From contig JAVLRN010000001.1 of the NCBI GenBank assembly GCA_032821775.1, forward strand, positions 1,116,001 through 1,180,000: a DNA stretch of 64,000 bases, in the 5' to 3' direction. Positions 10,592-20,603 of the stretch are shown here, piece by piece. The notes below the pieces were generated by a model. That model did not search any database and was not told the origin of the DNA. It saw nothing but the letters and a program-made list of their open reading frames with translations. Source of the stretch: Sanguinoderma infundibulare. Taxonomy: Eukaryota; Basidiomycota; Agaricomycetes; Polyporales; Polyporaceae. The stretch's first letter is position 1. The number at the start of each line of letters is the position of its first letter. A program made the translations under genes and the position numbers.

Positions 10592-11593
10592 TCCACTTTG
10601 CGAGCATCTGCCATCGAGAGGCTCGGCACCGAGTTACATGTATGCTTATTGTGTTGCTCTTGCGTATTCCTGTTCAATGTTGCCTTGCTGGTCTCTGACG
10701 AAAATCTAGTCACGCACCCGCTTGTTGCCCGGAAGTCGGAGTGGGCACAAGAGAAGGACGCCGAGGGTCCGATGGTCGGCCGCATCTGTGCATAGTTGGA
10801 TCCATCTGCCACGAGCAACCAGTTTCACTGATGGACAGTAGGTGATGGGCGGTTAAGCCGTGGATAGCATGGTGTAGGCGAGCCTGGAATTGCAGTCGTG
10901 TGGCTAGTCGTGTGTTACATGGGAGCCACACGACGGGCAGTTCCGCCCAGCTCATGGAAATGACAAGACATGTTTCCTGTCGCCGCCGGACCGAACAATG
11001 TTGGTAAAAGCGCCTCCTGTTGTGCTAAATGCCCCGGATACAAGCGGCTTATAGTACCCTCAGGCGCTTATCCTCTTGTCTGGAATATGGTTGTGAGGAA
11101 ACCAGGTACGGTCATTTTCCAAGACTGTTCCGGGGCGTGCTCGTTGTGCCAGATCACTGCGAGACCTCACAGGCCTCGCAGCTCCTTGCAATGACCGGTA
11201 GGGGGACCAAAGGGGGACGGCCAAAGTATTTCTGTCAGGGGGCAGTGCACTTGTCGGCCGAAGCCGTAGTGCTCAGGTTGTGCGATTAGGGACAGACACT
11301 TTGAATATTCGAGCTGTTTCTCCACTTCGTGTTCCACGCGTCACGACGGGTGGGGAAGAAATGCAAGTCTGGAACAGCTTGGAAGAGAGACCACGGTTAC
11401 AACCCCCAGGCGGCCTCGCCATTGACCATGTTGCACTGCATGATTCAATACAGTGCTGATGGTCGTCAACAAAGCATTGTGCATGCGGAACCCATCATAA
11501 TAGATGATCCGCCGCGCCTTCCAAGCGCTGTGCACCACAAAGGATCAGGATCACAAAGCGCGCCGAAGGCGCGCCAGTGCTCCGATCTGCTGG

Positions 11594-11600
11594 TATATAA
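11594..11600 (+). promoter_or_regulatory. TATA box of the GH16 gene
   Basis: The sequence tatataa lies 99 bp upstream of the glucanase start codon and is followed by a pyrimidine-rich stretch (ctcgtctccctctcgttctc) typical of transcription start regions in highly expressed fungal genes. Confidence 0.65.
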
Positions 11601-11698
11601 GTGGGGGCGAACCCGATGTGTTTCCTCAGATCCTGTGGATTTCACCCGTCACTCACTTAATCTTCTTCTCGTCTCCCTCTCGTTCTCTTTACTTCATC

Positions 11699-13058
11699 AT
11701 GCGTTCTGCAGCTGCGCTGTTCACTGTCTCTGCCCTCGTTTCTTCTGCTCTGGGAGCCACCTACCCTGCCAAGGATTCCTTCGTCGGCCAGGGCTTCTTG
11801 ACCGGCTTCAGCCATGAGGCGATCCCCGACCCTACCCACGGCCGGGTGTGAGTAACGTTGTCTCTGTGGTTTGACCTAGCTAACATCCAGTTCAGGAACT
11901 ACGTGGACCAGGCCACCGCGCAGAGCACGAACCTTACGTTTGCCACGGATACCACGTTTATCATGCGCGCGGATGACTTCACCACTCTCGACGCTTCTGG
12001 CCCTGGGCGCAACTCTGTTCGCATCAAGAGCAACAACCAGTACGGCTCGAACCACGTCTCTGTCTTCGACATCCGCCACATGCCGCAGGGCTGCAGCACC
12101 TGGCCTGCGGCCTGGGAGGTCAACGAGGCCACCTGGCCAAACACCGGCGAGGTCGACATCCTGGAGGGCACGAACGACATCGAGCCCAACCAGTCGACCC
12201 TCCACACCAGCGCCAACTGCGCGCAGCCTGATGGCCGCCAGATGAACGGGTAAGCGTACTTTCGTGCACAGCCTTCACAACTGCGCTCGTGCTGATCGTG
12301 CCTCTGCCTCATGATAGCAACTCCGTCGGCAACAACTGTGACGTCGCGGCCAACGGCAATGCTGGCTGCGGTGTCCAGTCCACGATCGCGAACAGCTACG
12401 GCAAGTCGTTCAACGGCGCGGGTGGAGGGTTCTACGCGATGGAGCGCACCGACACCTTCATCAAGGTGTGGTTCTGGAGCAGGAACGACGCCGCTGTCCC
12501 CGCGGACGTCAAGACCGCCGGTGCTACAGTCAACACCGACGCATGGGTGAGTAACCGATTTGCATATTTGAAACACAGGATATCGGTCTCGCGCCTTGAT
12601 TCCGTCCGTCACAATCCCCAGCATTGCCGAAAGATTGACGCGCTCTTATTTTACATGCCGCTCGTTACCGGTTTGCTGACATCGTGTTGCGTCTCTGTAG
12701 GGCACCCCCACCGCGCTCTTCGTCAACGACCAGTGCGACATTCCCAGCCACTTCGGCTCGCACAACATCATCATCAACCTGACGTTCTGTGAGTTTCGAC
12801 AAAACTGCGCTCTACGGCCGTAGATGATGCTGACCGGTATTTTTAGGCGGTGACTGGGCCGGTCTCCCCCAGTTCTTCAACACCCAGGGTGGTTGCCCCG
12901 GTGACTGTGCCAGTGCGTTGCATTTCCGTCATACTTTTGCGGATGTGGTACTGATCGAAGTCCGTTCTGCGTCAACAGCGTTCGTCAACCAGAACCCCAG
13001 CGCGTTCTCCGAGGCGTTCTGGGACATCGCCGGTGTTCACGTTTACGAGGCAGCATGA
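11699..13058 (+). CDS. Secreted GH16 endo-1,3(4)-beta-glucanase
   Basis: Six exons (11699-11847, 11896-12249, 12318-12546, 12701-12788, 12847-12912, 12979-13058) give 321 residues. The first 19 (MRSAAALFTVSALVSSALG) form a signal peptide, so the enzyme is exported. It belongs to the basidiomycete laminarinase branch of glycoside hydrolase family 16, which cleaves beta-1,3/1,6- and mixed-linked glucans of fungal or plant walls. The catalytic motif ExDxxE is intact as GEVDILEGTND, preceded by TWPAAWEVNEATWPNTGEV. Conserved segments include DIRHMPQGCSTWPAAW and WFWSRNDAAVP. No carbohydrate-binding module or GPI signal is seen; the protein ends VHVYEAA. Several Cys pairs fit an extracellular enzyme. 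All splice phases agree. Confidence 0.93.
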
Positions 13059-13685
13059 AGAGAGTGAGTGCGGCCGGATGGCATCTTTGTTGTCCTTTTG
13101 ATCTGGGGCTGACCGGTTTCAACCAGCACTGTATGGACGCTATATCAAGACCCGTCACTCACTCATGTATTAATACCACAGGCAGATGGCTGGTCTTCGT
13201 CTGTCACGATGTATACCCTCTGTTATACGGCAATACATGAGAGCTCCGGCTCCGTCTTGATGCTGAAGAAACATCTCTCCTGCGGACGCAATGGGTGGAA
13301 CGATCACGCCCTCTGCGTTAGGATCAAAATTTCATCTTCACATGCTTAAGTATCTACTACCACGTCATCAGCGACTGGTGTGGGCTGCTCGAGAAGGCGC
13401 GCCTTCAGCTCCTTTGTCCCCACCGCCTGCTTCAACTTATCCACGTGCTCGTAACACCACGCGAACTTGCTCAAACGATGTCTGTTCGACGCCCGCTGCG
13501 TGAGTATCGACTTGATCCGATCGTTGACAGCCCCGAAATCCTCTTCGTGAACCGCAGTCTCCGCAGCGAACTTTCAGTGCACCACGAACTCCTGCAGGCT
13601 GGGACAAATCGGCAAGCCATCGGGCGAGACCGACGCCAGCGCCGTGAACAACTCGTCCGGCGGGTGCTATATGCACACCGTGAGT
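13059..13685. other. Intergenic, 3' flank of the glucanase gene
   Basis: No gene is supported. The right part (from about 13445) shares an open frame with the start of the chimeric pseudogene, but I find similarity to the NAD(P)-binding gene only from about 13686 on. Confidence 0.5.
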
Positions 13686-14225
13686 CGGCCCCTTCCATCC
13701 CGGCAACATCCCGGCCTACGCGTACGCGCTCCTCATCACTGGACGATGAGGCAACACAACGCCAAGCGTGTTATCGCGCTAGGCACCCCAAGCATGAAGG
13801 ACGAGCACGACAAGTTCAGCCAGCTCGCCATGTCCGTCCTGGTCACGAGTGTCCCCACCTTCGCCCACAGCGCACACAACAGCATCATCTAGACTGTTAT
13901 CACTGGCGTGCCCGCGTTCCTAGCCCATTCCGTAGAAAGAAGTCGAGAATCCGCGTAACTGACGACCATCGCGTCATCTGCAAGATTGTCCGGCCAATTC
14001 GACGCAGACCAGCCACTCAACGCGATCCACCTCATCGAGAGCCTCGACGTCGCGTACGAGCTCGTCAAGGTGCGGACCGGGGAGGGCAAAATCTTCCGCA
14101 ATGGCAGATCAATCGACGCCGTCAAGGACGAGATGCGTGGTGTGCTCGAGCGCGCGTTCGGCCCTGCAGGTGCTGAGGCGGATACTGCGGAAGGCATGGT
14201 CGGAGAATGGGGTGGCGAGACGTGA
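13686..14225 (+). pseudogene. Chimeric pseudogene: NAD(P)-binding fragment fused to glycosyltransferase tail
   Basis: The left part (13686 to about 13880) matches 18226-18410 of the NAD(P)-binding gene and keeps the reading KRVIALGTPSMKDEHDKF. It then runs FAHSAHNSII into a TAG stop at 13890-13892. The right part (about 13893-14224) matches 17041-17440 of the UDP-glycosyltransferase gene. It includes the TVITGVPA remnant of the sugar-donor motif, the position of the last intron (still carrying its AG end near 13985), then DADQPLNAIHL and GKIFRNGRSID. The second part is out of frame across the intron and broken at the join with IVRPI. The junction falls in a shared CACAAC. Retained intron sequence shows a DNA-level duplication. 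No functional product is expected. Confidence 0.8.
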
Positions 14226-15322
14226 GGTGGAGCAGACGTTGGACGACATTCGACCGGCGTATCGGACTGGGTCGGCGTATGCTAGTGGCCCCGGGGGGGT
14301 CTGCGGCCTTGAAGCCGATCTATTAATATTCGAGCCGAAAGAGCTTGGTAAGATCTTGATCTGATCGGGCGACAGCGCAGTTATCGCAGGGGCAACCTGG
14401 TGGCACGGTCCTTGGATTGGTTCGTCAACACACCTCATCCTCGTCTCACTCAAGAGCAGCTCCTGCGAACCTCTGGTACGGAGCGCCAGGATAAAACTGC
14501 GTCGCGGCATCGTCATCCGATGCCAGGCTTCTGCAAGGCGGACACGTATGTGTGGGATTTGGCGCAGACAGATTGTCGCTGACTCCACTCATGTGTAGGA
14601 TTCAAAAGTACCCGTATACACTTCGGCCTTCCGGGGCCCGGTTCTGACATATAGCTCTGATACGGCCGGTCTGCTTACATGCAACTCGACACGAATACAG
14701 GGCGCTGGAGTATGGATTGCTGAAGAGCAGCGCAAAGTGAGCATTTCCGTGTCGCGGCGTCACGTCACCTAGGCTTTAAACGTGTACTATAGATACGTTC
14801 TCTGATGCTTTGAGTCGCGTCACACATGAACAGATAACATTCGAACTCGCAAGTTGTCACGGTATCATGCATGCGAAAGAGCGCGCGTCGGTGGGGTGCG
14901 GGTGCTTCCTCCCAGGCTTGACCATCTCGCTCTGACTACATAACTGCGTGCCGCACCTTTCCTGTGATCATTCGCGCTAATCAACCCCTTCTATGCCCAA
15001 GCAATCTCATAGGTCGACTTGCCGCGGATAAACACCTTCGTCCGATAAGATGGGAGCTCCAGCACCGCGTGAAATTGTGTTACCGGCATTGCAAGAAGGA
15101 CGCTATGACCCTTTGGGACCGGAGCGACGCGCTTCGAAGTGTCATGGAGGGTTTTCGGACGAGTAGATTGGGCGCACATAGCGTGTCCGAGACCGGAACC
15201 TCCTGAGCGGATGAAAAGTTCGCTTATTATAAGTACATCGTCTGCAACAAGCGTATTGCCCCAACTTTCTTCCAGCCTCACCCTCTTCCAACTCGACGCA
15301 CCCTCTCCCAGATCGACTCATC
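14226..15322. other. Intergenic upstream of the UDP-glycosyltransferase
   Basis: No gene is supported. A TATA-like tattataag at 15225-15233 lies about 90 bp before the glycosyltransferase start and is followed by pyrimidine-rich sequence. The remainder shows nothing recognisable. Confidence 0.5.
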
Positions 15323-17449
15323 ATGACAATCAACACCACTACGCACATTGTCGTCTATCCTATGCCTTTGTGGGGTACGTCAATAATTCCGGGCTCGTAT
15401 CCTCAGTGTCTCTCTGAACTCTTCTTTTCTTAGGTCATTCCCGCACCATGTGCACGCTTGTCGCGCGCATGATCACGCTCCGCAACGTCAGCGTGACGTT
15501 CTTCACGGTGCCTCGCGTATATGAGCAGGTTAAATTGGAGATATCGCGTGAATTCCTTCCCGGAGAGGACGTCTATGCGTCAAAGATTCGGTAAGTGCTT
15601 CAGTTGTCCAGACTGTTTCCCAAACCGCTCATTCAGCGAATGTCAGTATCATCGCACTACAGGATGGCGACAACCCGTTCGACGGCAGCGTCGCTGAGGA
15701 GTCCTTCGTAAACAATTGGTCCAAGATCCTCAACAGGCAATCCTTGACATGCGCCAAGACTGGCGCACGGTTCGAACCGCCCGCGAGCCTTCCGTCCGTT
15801 GCAATTTTGGACGTACGTGGCGTGCTTGCGACTAATTGATGTTCGTTTCATCTGAGAACTGTGTCTCGCGTAGATTTTCTTGAATAAGGCCTTCGGTTGC
15901 GTCCGCAAACTCAGCCCGATCATCAAAGTTTTCACCTGGTACCCGCCGTCAACAATAACCCTACCGGTCTACAACATAGACCACCAATCCACCGCAATTG
16001 CTGAGTCACAGCGTCGGGGCGTCCCTTTCGAGAATGTTGCTCTCGAGGTGCGTCCCACCAATGTTTCCAAGTCGTCTTCATACGCTGACTCGGCTGATGA
16101 CGATGATGTTGAAGTTGACGATCGGGCAGTCGGGCAAGATAATCCGAACACCTTGCACGCCGCCAATGCACGACTATGAATACCACCCACAACAGGTATG
16201 CTTTCCCTTCGTTACCTCCGTCTCATCGGCGCGCACTTACTTTATTGCCTAATTCTAGTTCCCTTTCGACCCCGACTTCGCTGCCAATGCGCTGATCAAG
16301 ATCCCGGAGTATGTCCCTAAATTCTGACTCCCTGTGAAGCGCGCTGAGCTCTATCACCTCTTCGCCGTCTTCGACTGGCAGTATTTTGCGAAGGACGGAT
16401 GGGCTCGTCACCTTTGACGCAGCCGACTTCTGCCCTGAAGCGACGCAAACTGTTCGGGCGATCATGGCCAAGAACGGCAAGAAGGCTTACTACGCGGGCC
16501 CTTTAACCCCACGAACGCAGGAGGATACAACGAATGACCCGCGTGCGGCAGCGGTCTTGAAGTTCTTGAACGAGAAACTACAGTCCCATGGCGAGACGTC
16601 ACTGATCTACGTCCGTTGCCTTAGAGAGCTTGTCTAATCGATAGGTGCTGACTGCTTTGTGCGGCGTGCAGATCTCGTTTGGTTCCTTATTCTGGCCCAT
16701 GGATACCGCGAAGCTCTGGGCGGTGATTGATGTGGTTATGGAGAAGAACATCCCCTTCGTACGTCGCTGTTGACACTCCAGATACCCCGCACCGCACGCT
16801 GACGATCGATTGGGAAGGTCATGAGTGCCATGGCGGCGCTCTCCTCGAAACCGCCTCCAGAGATAGCGGACAGGATCGCGAAGTACGGGAACGGCATCAT
16901 CACCGAATGGGTTCCCCAGCAAGCCCTTCTCGATCATCCTGTGCATAACTACCTGCTCCGCAATGCTCTCGTGCTGTGCTGACCGACAATGGACTAGGTG
17001 ACCGGATGGTATCTCACCCACGGCGGCCACAACAGCACCATCGAGACTATCATCGCCGGCGTGCCCGCGTGCGTATTAGCCTCCGAAGTCTGGAATCCCC
17101 CAACTAACACAATCGTGTCATCTCCAGGATTGTGTGGCCCATAGACACCGATCAGCCGCTCAACGCGATCCACTTGAGCGAGAACCTCGACGTCGCGTAC
17201 GAGCTCGTCGAGGTGCGGAACGGGACCGGGGCGGGCAAGATCTTCCGCAACGGCAGATCGATCGTGGGCACGGTCGACGCGGTCAAGGGCGAGATGCGCG
17301 GCGTGCTCGAGTGCGCGTTCGGCCTAGACGGCGCGCGGAAGCGGGCGAAGATGCAGGTGATGAGGCGGATGCTGCAGGGGGCGTGGGCGGAGAACGGGGT
17401 CGCGAGGCGGGAGGTGGAGACGATGTTGGATGACATTCTGTGCCAGTGA
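15323..17449 (+). CDS. UDP-glycosyltransferase, GT1 family
   Basis: A gene of about ten short exons encodes a family 1 glycosyltransferase. It starts MTINTTTHIVVYPMPLWGH, where the early His of GHSRTM lies in the acceptor-side catalytic position. Downstream exons carry RSIIALQDGDNPFDG-like acceptor sequence, KIIRTPCTPPMHDYEYHP, a segment ILRRTDGLVTFDAADFCPEA and YYAGPLTPR. The donor-binding block is ITEWVPQQALLDHP, then TGWYLTHGGHNSTIETI and VWPIDTDQPLNAIHL. The C terminus is VETMLDDILCQ. No signal peptide or membrane anchor is evident, so it is probably cytosolic and moves sugar from UDP-sugar to a small lipophilic acceptor. The acceptor cannot be read from sequence. It precedes an NAD(P)-binding gene in the same direction, and a broken copy of its 3' end lies upstream. 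Confidence 0.88.
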
Positions 17450-17984
17450 TCTGGTATGTCGGACTTGAGGGGTCGGCGTATACTAGTGATTACGGGTAGA
17501 ACTTGGCTTACAGTGACTGTTTCGCTTGGTGCGATGGTACTTATCGTGAGGAGGGATCCGTAGGCGCCCTCGAGTCGTTCGTGCGAATGTGAGAACTGCT
17601 GCGGGGTGCATACGTACATACTTATTGAATGTGTGGATACTCAAATGCTCGGTTGTTCGTCCACTATGGTGTTGCGCATGGTGGTCATGGACCACATCGA
17701 GTGGATCCGCATCCCGCCCCGGGCCGCCGATGCATGCGATGACGACGTCTGCCGCGCTAGCTGTAGAATCTAGCTTCAAGTTGCCACTTACATGCGGCCC
17801 TACTAGATACCTTTCCTGTGGCCTTACTAGGTGCTAGTGAGTTTATACGTCCTATCTAACTGGCGTGTGAAGCTGTGAAGTCACTTCGAAGCTGACACAG
17901 ACACGTCCAGTAATAGTTCTCGCACCTTTCCGGTTCACCAGCACCACCCGCCAGTCCGCTCTGCTCACGAAATCCGACCAACTC
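17450..17984. other. Intergenic between glycosyltransferase and NAD(P)-binding gene
   Basis: No gene is supported. It holds the 3' flank of the glycosyltransferase and the promoter of the next gene. A direct repeat of cttactaggtgctag-like sequence lies near 17800-17830, too weak to classify. Confidence 0.5.
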
Positions 17985-18650
17985 ATGCATATCTTGGTCC
18001 TTGGCGGTACCGGACCCTGCGGGATCCAGCTCATCCAACAAGCCTTGGAGGTGAACCACACGATCGTCGTCTATGCACGGTCCCCCCAGAAGCTTCCCAC
18101 ACACATCTCCGCCAACCCATCCGTGACCATCGTCACTGGAGAACTCACCGATGCAGACCAGCTCGCTTCAGCGATGCGAGGCGTCCACGCCGTCCTCTCC
18201 GCCCTGGGTCCCGCAGTCAAGAACGGCCCCTTCCACCCCGGCAACACCCCGCTCGCCCACGCGTACGCGCTCCTCATCAAGACGATGGGCCAACACGACG
18301 TCAAACGTCTCATCGCGCTAGGCACCCCGAGCATGAAGGACGAGCACGACAAGTTCAGCCTCGTGATGTTGGCCCTGGTCACGGGTGTCGCCACGTTCGC
18401 CCACAACGCATACAAGGACGTCGTCGCTATCGGCGAGACCATCCGAGCGGCACAGCCCAACGAACTCGTGTGGACGATCGCGCGAGTGCCTCTCCTGAAC
18501 GACGGTCAAGATAGGTCTGTTGTCGCGGGGTACATCGGAGATGGGAAGGTCGGGACCAAGTTGGCTCGCCCGGCATTCGCGGCGTTCGTGCTGAAGGAGT
18601 TGGAGGAGAACCAGTGGTGCCACAAGGCGCCTGTCATCTGTTCGCCGTAG
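17985..18650 (+). CDS. NAD(P)-binding, NmrA/atypical SDR-type protein
   Basis: An intronless gene of 221 residues opens with a Rossmann fold: MHILVLGGTGPCGIQLIQQA has the GGTGxxG dinucleotide loop, and VVYARSP follows the second strand. Next come TIVTGELTDADQLASAM and VHAVLSALGP, typical of the NAD(P)H-binding family (atypical short-chain dehydrogenases, NmrA, flavin reductases). The usual catalytic YxxxK is not obvious, so it may be a redox-sensing or accessory protein rather than a dehydrogenase. The protein ends HKAPVICSP and is somewhat shorter than many members. It lies 535 bp after the glycosyltransferase on the same strand; both have left fragments in the pseudogene upstream, which suggests they were duplicated together. 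Confidence 0.87.
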   Translation: MHILVLGGTGPCGIQLIQQALEVNHTIVVYARSPQKLPTHISANPSVTIVTGELTDADQLASAMRGVHAVLSALGPAVKNGPFHPGNTPLAHAYALLIKTMGQHDVKRLIALGTPSMKDEHDKFSLVMLALVTGVATFAHNAYKDVVAIGETIRAAQPNELVWTIARVPLLNDGQDRSVVAGYIGDGKVGTKLARPAFAAFVLKELEENQWCHKAPVICSP

Positions 18651-20137
18651 TAAGTGCTCTTGTCATGTGCGTCCAGAAGACAACTGCGATACATGATGCC
18701 TGGGGGACGCTAACTCGCCGCAGGACAGAATGCGACTGATTTGTACTTGCCTCTGGCAAGCCTTGCGATTTTCTCGATCGTTCGATTAACGTACATACCA
18801 AGGTAAGCATCTCGTCCCTTTCTCTGACAGAAGTCTAACTGAAGGTTGACGCAAACTATCAGTAAACGGACGTTGGGATGTATGATTTCGGCTGAAACTT
18901 CATTTCCGAATTTCTTCGATGTTGTCTACCATGTGGTTAGTATTCACCCCGTCCATTGCAGTGTATTAGCAGCCGTTGAATCCAGAACCCCTAGGTATTG
19001 TCAGTCGATTCACCTCGTATCGCTATTCCTGTATTCAATCCATTTTGCGAGATCCGGAGGATGACCAAGTGCTTCCCAGCCCGACAGCGTCTCTGTCATC
19101 TGTGTGCAGTAGTGCGTCTGCGCAGTCAATACACCGCCCACGTTCACCGTGTGCTTGCCTAGCATCATCGGAATTGAATCATCTTCGGCGAGGACCCTCC
19201 CGATCACCTCTATTCATTCAGGTCGCTCCTGGGAGAAGAATCCGCTTCAATCCAGGGACGCAGTCGTCGCCCAGCCGATCGGTCTTCCCATGCAAGCTTT
19301 AACCCCTTCGGCCGGCCTAGGCGGATCCCGCCTCGAGGGCATGCGGGCCCGCATGTTCTGGCGTGGACAGCCCAGCAGCGCCTAGATACACCTTTCGTGC
19401 GGGCGAAGTAAGGAAGAAGACAAGACGTGCACAAGGGTGCTCTGCCGCCGCTTTTGTCCATTCTGCAGCAAAGCACCGGTATGCCCCTCGGAACGCAGGT
19501 GGACTTTGCATTAAGGGCCGGAAGCTCGCCAGGTAGCAGTTGTAAGTGTGTACTAGACGGGTCTAGAGTCCACTGGCAGCAAGCCGCGGACTACGCACAG
19601 TTCCTCGTCGTCGGCTCTCCGCATTCCCGCTCTCACGGTAATGGTGAAGGGCCCCATGGGGAATATGTACGTACTGCATTTTCTGACATGTGAGTTTTTC
19701 ACCTGCATGGGTGTATATGACATTGTGTGCTTGGGATTATACCGATGCGATCTCCACCCCCAGCGCTGTTGTGTGGTGAACCGTGTAACAAGTATCCCCA
19801 GGACAGAACGGTGGAGAGCTGACCAACCGTATCGTTCTTACTGGTGCCCTGAGGGGTGTTCCGTCAACAGTGATAGAAGATCCCGGGACATCGCGAAGTT
19901 CGGGCTCTTGAGGCGAGTGCTCCTCCAGGGCTCTTGGCCGGTGACGCACTCAGGGCGGTGTTGGCGTCGAGTTGACACGCGTACGCACGTTTCGGTGAGC
20001 CAGTATTAACATGCATCATTGAAGGCAATCCGCCGAAATACAGTAAGCGTACGCCAGAAAAACGTCCAGGGCAGGCACGTGCACATGATATTGGGAGAAG
20101 AGCAGGTACTGTATAATGTACGGTACTCGGTGCGGAC
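18651..20137. other. Intergenic with a cluster of palindromes
   Basis: I find no supported gene in these 1.5 kb. The only structure that stands out is the palindrome cluster at 19294-19355. Frames at 18846-19064, 19149-19385 and 19641-20009 show no family resemblance. Confidence 0.5.
19294..19355. repeat. Dense chain of perfect palindromes
   Basis: Within 62 bp there are AAGCTT (19294-19299), GGCCGGCC (19310-19317), GCCTAGGC (19315-19322), the interrupted palindrome GGCGGATCCCGCC (19320-19332), CCTCGAGG (19331-19338) and the 16-bp perfect palindrome CATGCGGGCCCGCATG (19340-19355). This is far more than expected by chance. It may form cruciforms or bind dimeric factors; its similarity to a cloning polylinker is discussed among the findings. 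Confidence 0.7.
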
Positions 20138-20603
20138 CTAAGATCGCCTTGACGCCTTCTTGGGTTTCCCCCACGCCATGTTATCGTCGTCCACCATTTC
20201 TGCCTAGGGCACGCCAGGCACTCAGCCATCCGTCACCATAGGGGAAAAGAACGGCGCTCACGTATCCAGTGCTATTTGTGTTTGTCGGAATTCCCGACTG
20301 GGTCGGTGGCTGCTTTTGTGCCGGCACCAGCCCAGGCTATAGCACCCCGACGCCGCATGCATGCACGCAGATAAGCGAACGTTTGACATGGTGAACCATG
20401 AAGCGGGACTCACGAATTGTACGTGTGAAACGGGGGACACGGATGAAGAGTCGCTCGTCATGGACGATCGTCGCGAGCCCGAGCTCGAAGACGCCTGGCG
20501 CATGGCAGATTGAGCAATCAAACACCTCTGCGCGCGCCACACGACAGAAACGCACCTGGGACGACGTCAACGACTTGAACAGCGACAGGCGAGGCATGGC
20601 CAT
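20138..20603 (-). CDS. Small serine-rich protein B, four exons, unknown function (paralogue of the gene at 410-997)
   Basis: I do not recognise this protein. Exons 20556-20603, 20414-20494, 20262-20309 and 20138-20203 join through three phase-0 GT-AG introns (the second about 100 bp) to encode 80 residues. It begins MAMPRLSLFKSLTSSQ; exon 2 starts ASSSSGSRRSSMTSDSSS; exon 3 is Thr/Asn/Pro-rich; exon 4 is AEMVDDDNMAWGKPKKASR plus one Ser. A TATA-like tataag on the minus strand near 20790 precedes the start by about 190 bp. Gene A at the left of the window has the same exon count, phases and order of blocks: hydrophobic/basic start, SSSGSxRRSS, variable exon 3, AEMxxDDNxAWGxP, basic tail. That agreement in a protein whose middle has diverged suggests selection on both ends. 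Confidence 0.68.

Larger units (their letters stand above)
10262..11698. other. Intergenic, contains one strong hairpin
   Basis: No gene is supported in these 1.4 kb. Small frames (for example 10266-10709, 11329-11817) lack family resemblance. The stretch holds the inverted repeat at 10545-10591. Near the right end it holds a short GCGCGCC/GGCGCGC hairpin at about 11562-11580 and the TATA box of the glucanase gene. Confidence 0.5.

Noticed and set aside
13445..14176. A 243-codon plus-strand frame that could look like a gene
   Set aside because: Its Arg-rich translation is a shifted frame of the chimeric pseudogene; the frames related to the parent genes are broken by a stop and a shift.
19294..19355. 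Vector contamination suggested by the row of restriction-like sites
   Set aside because: No vector backbone, resistance gene or primer site is seen on either side, and the flanks read as ordinary fungal intergenic DNA.
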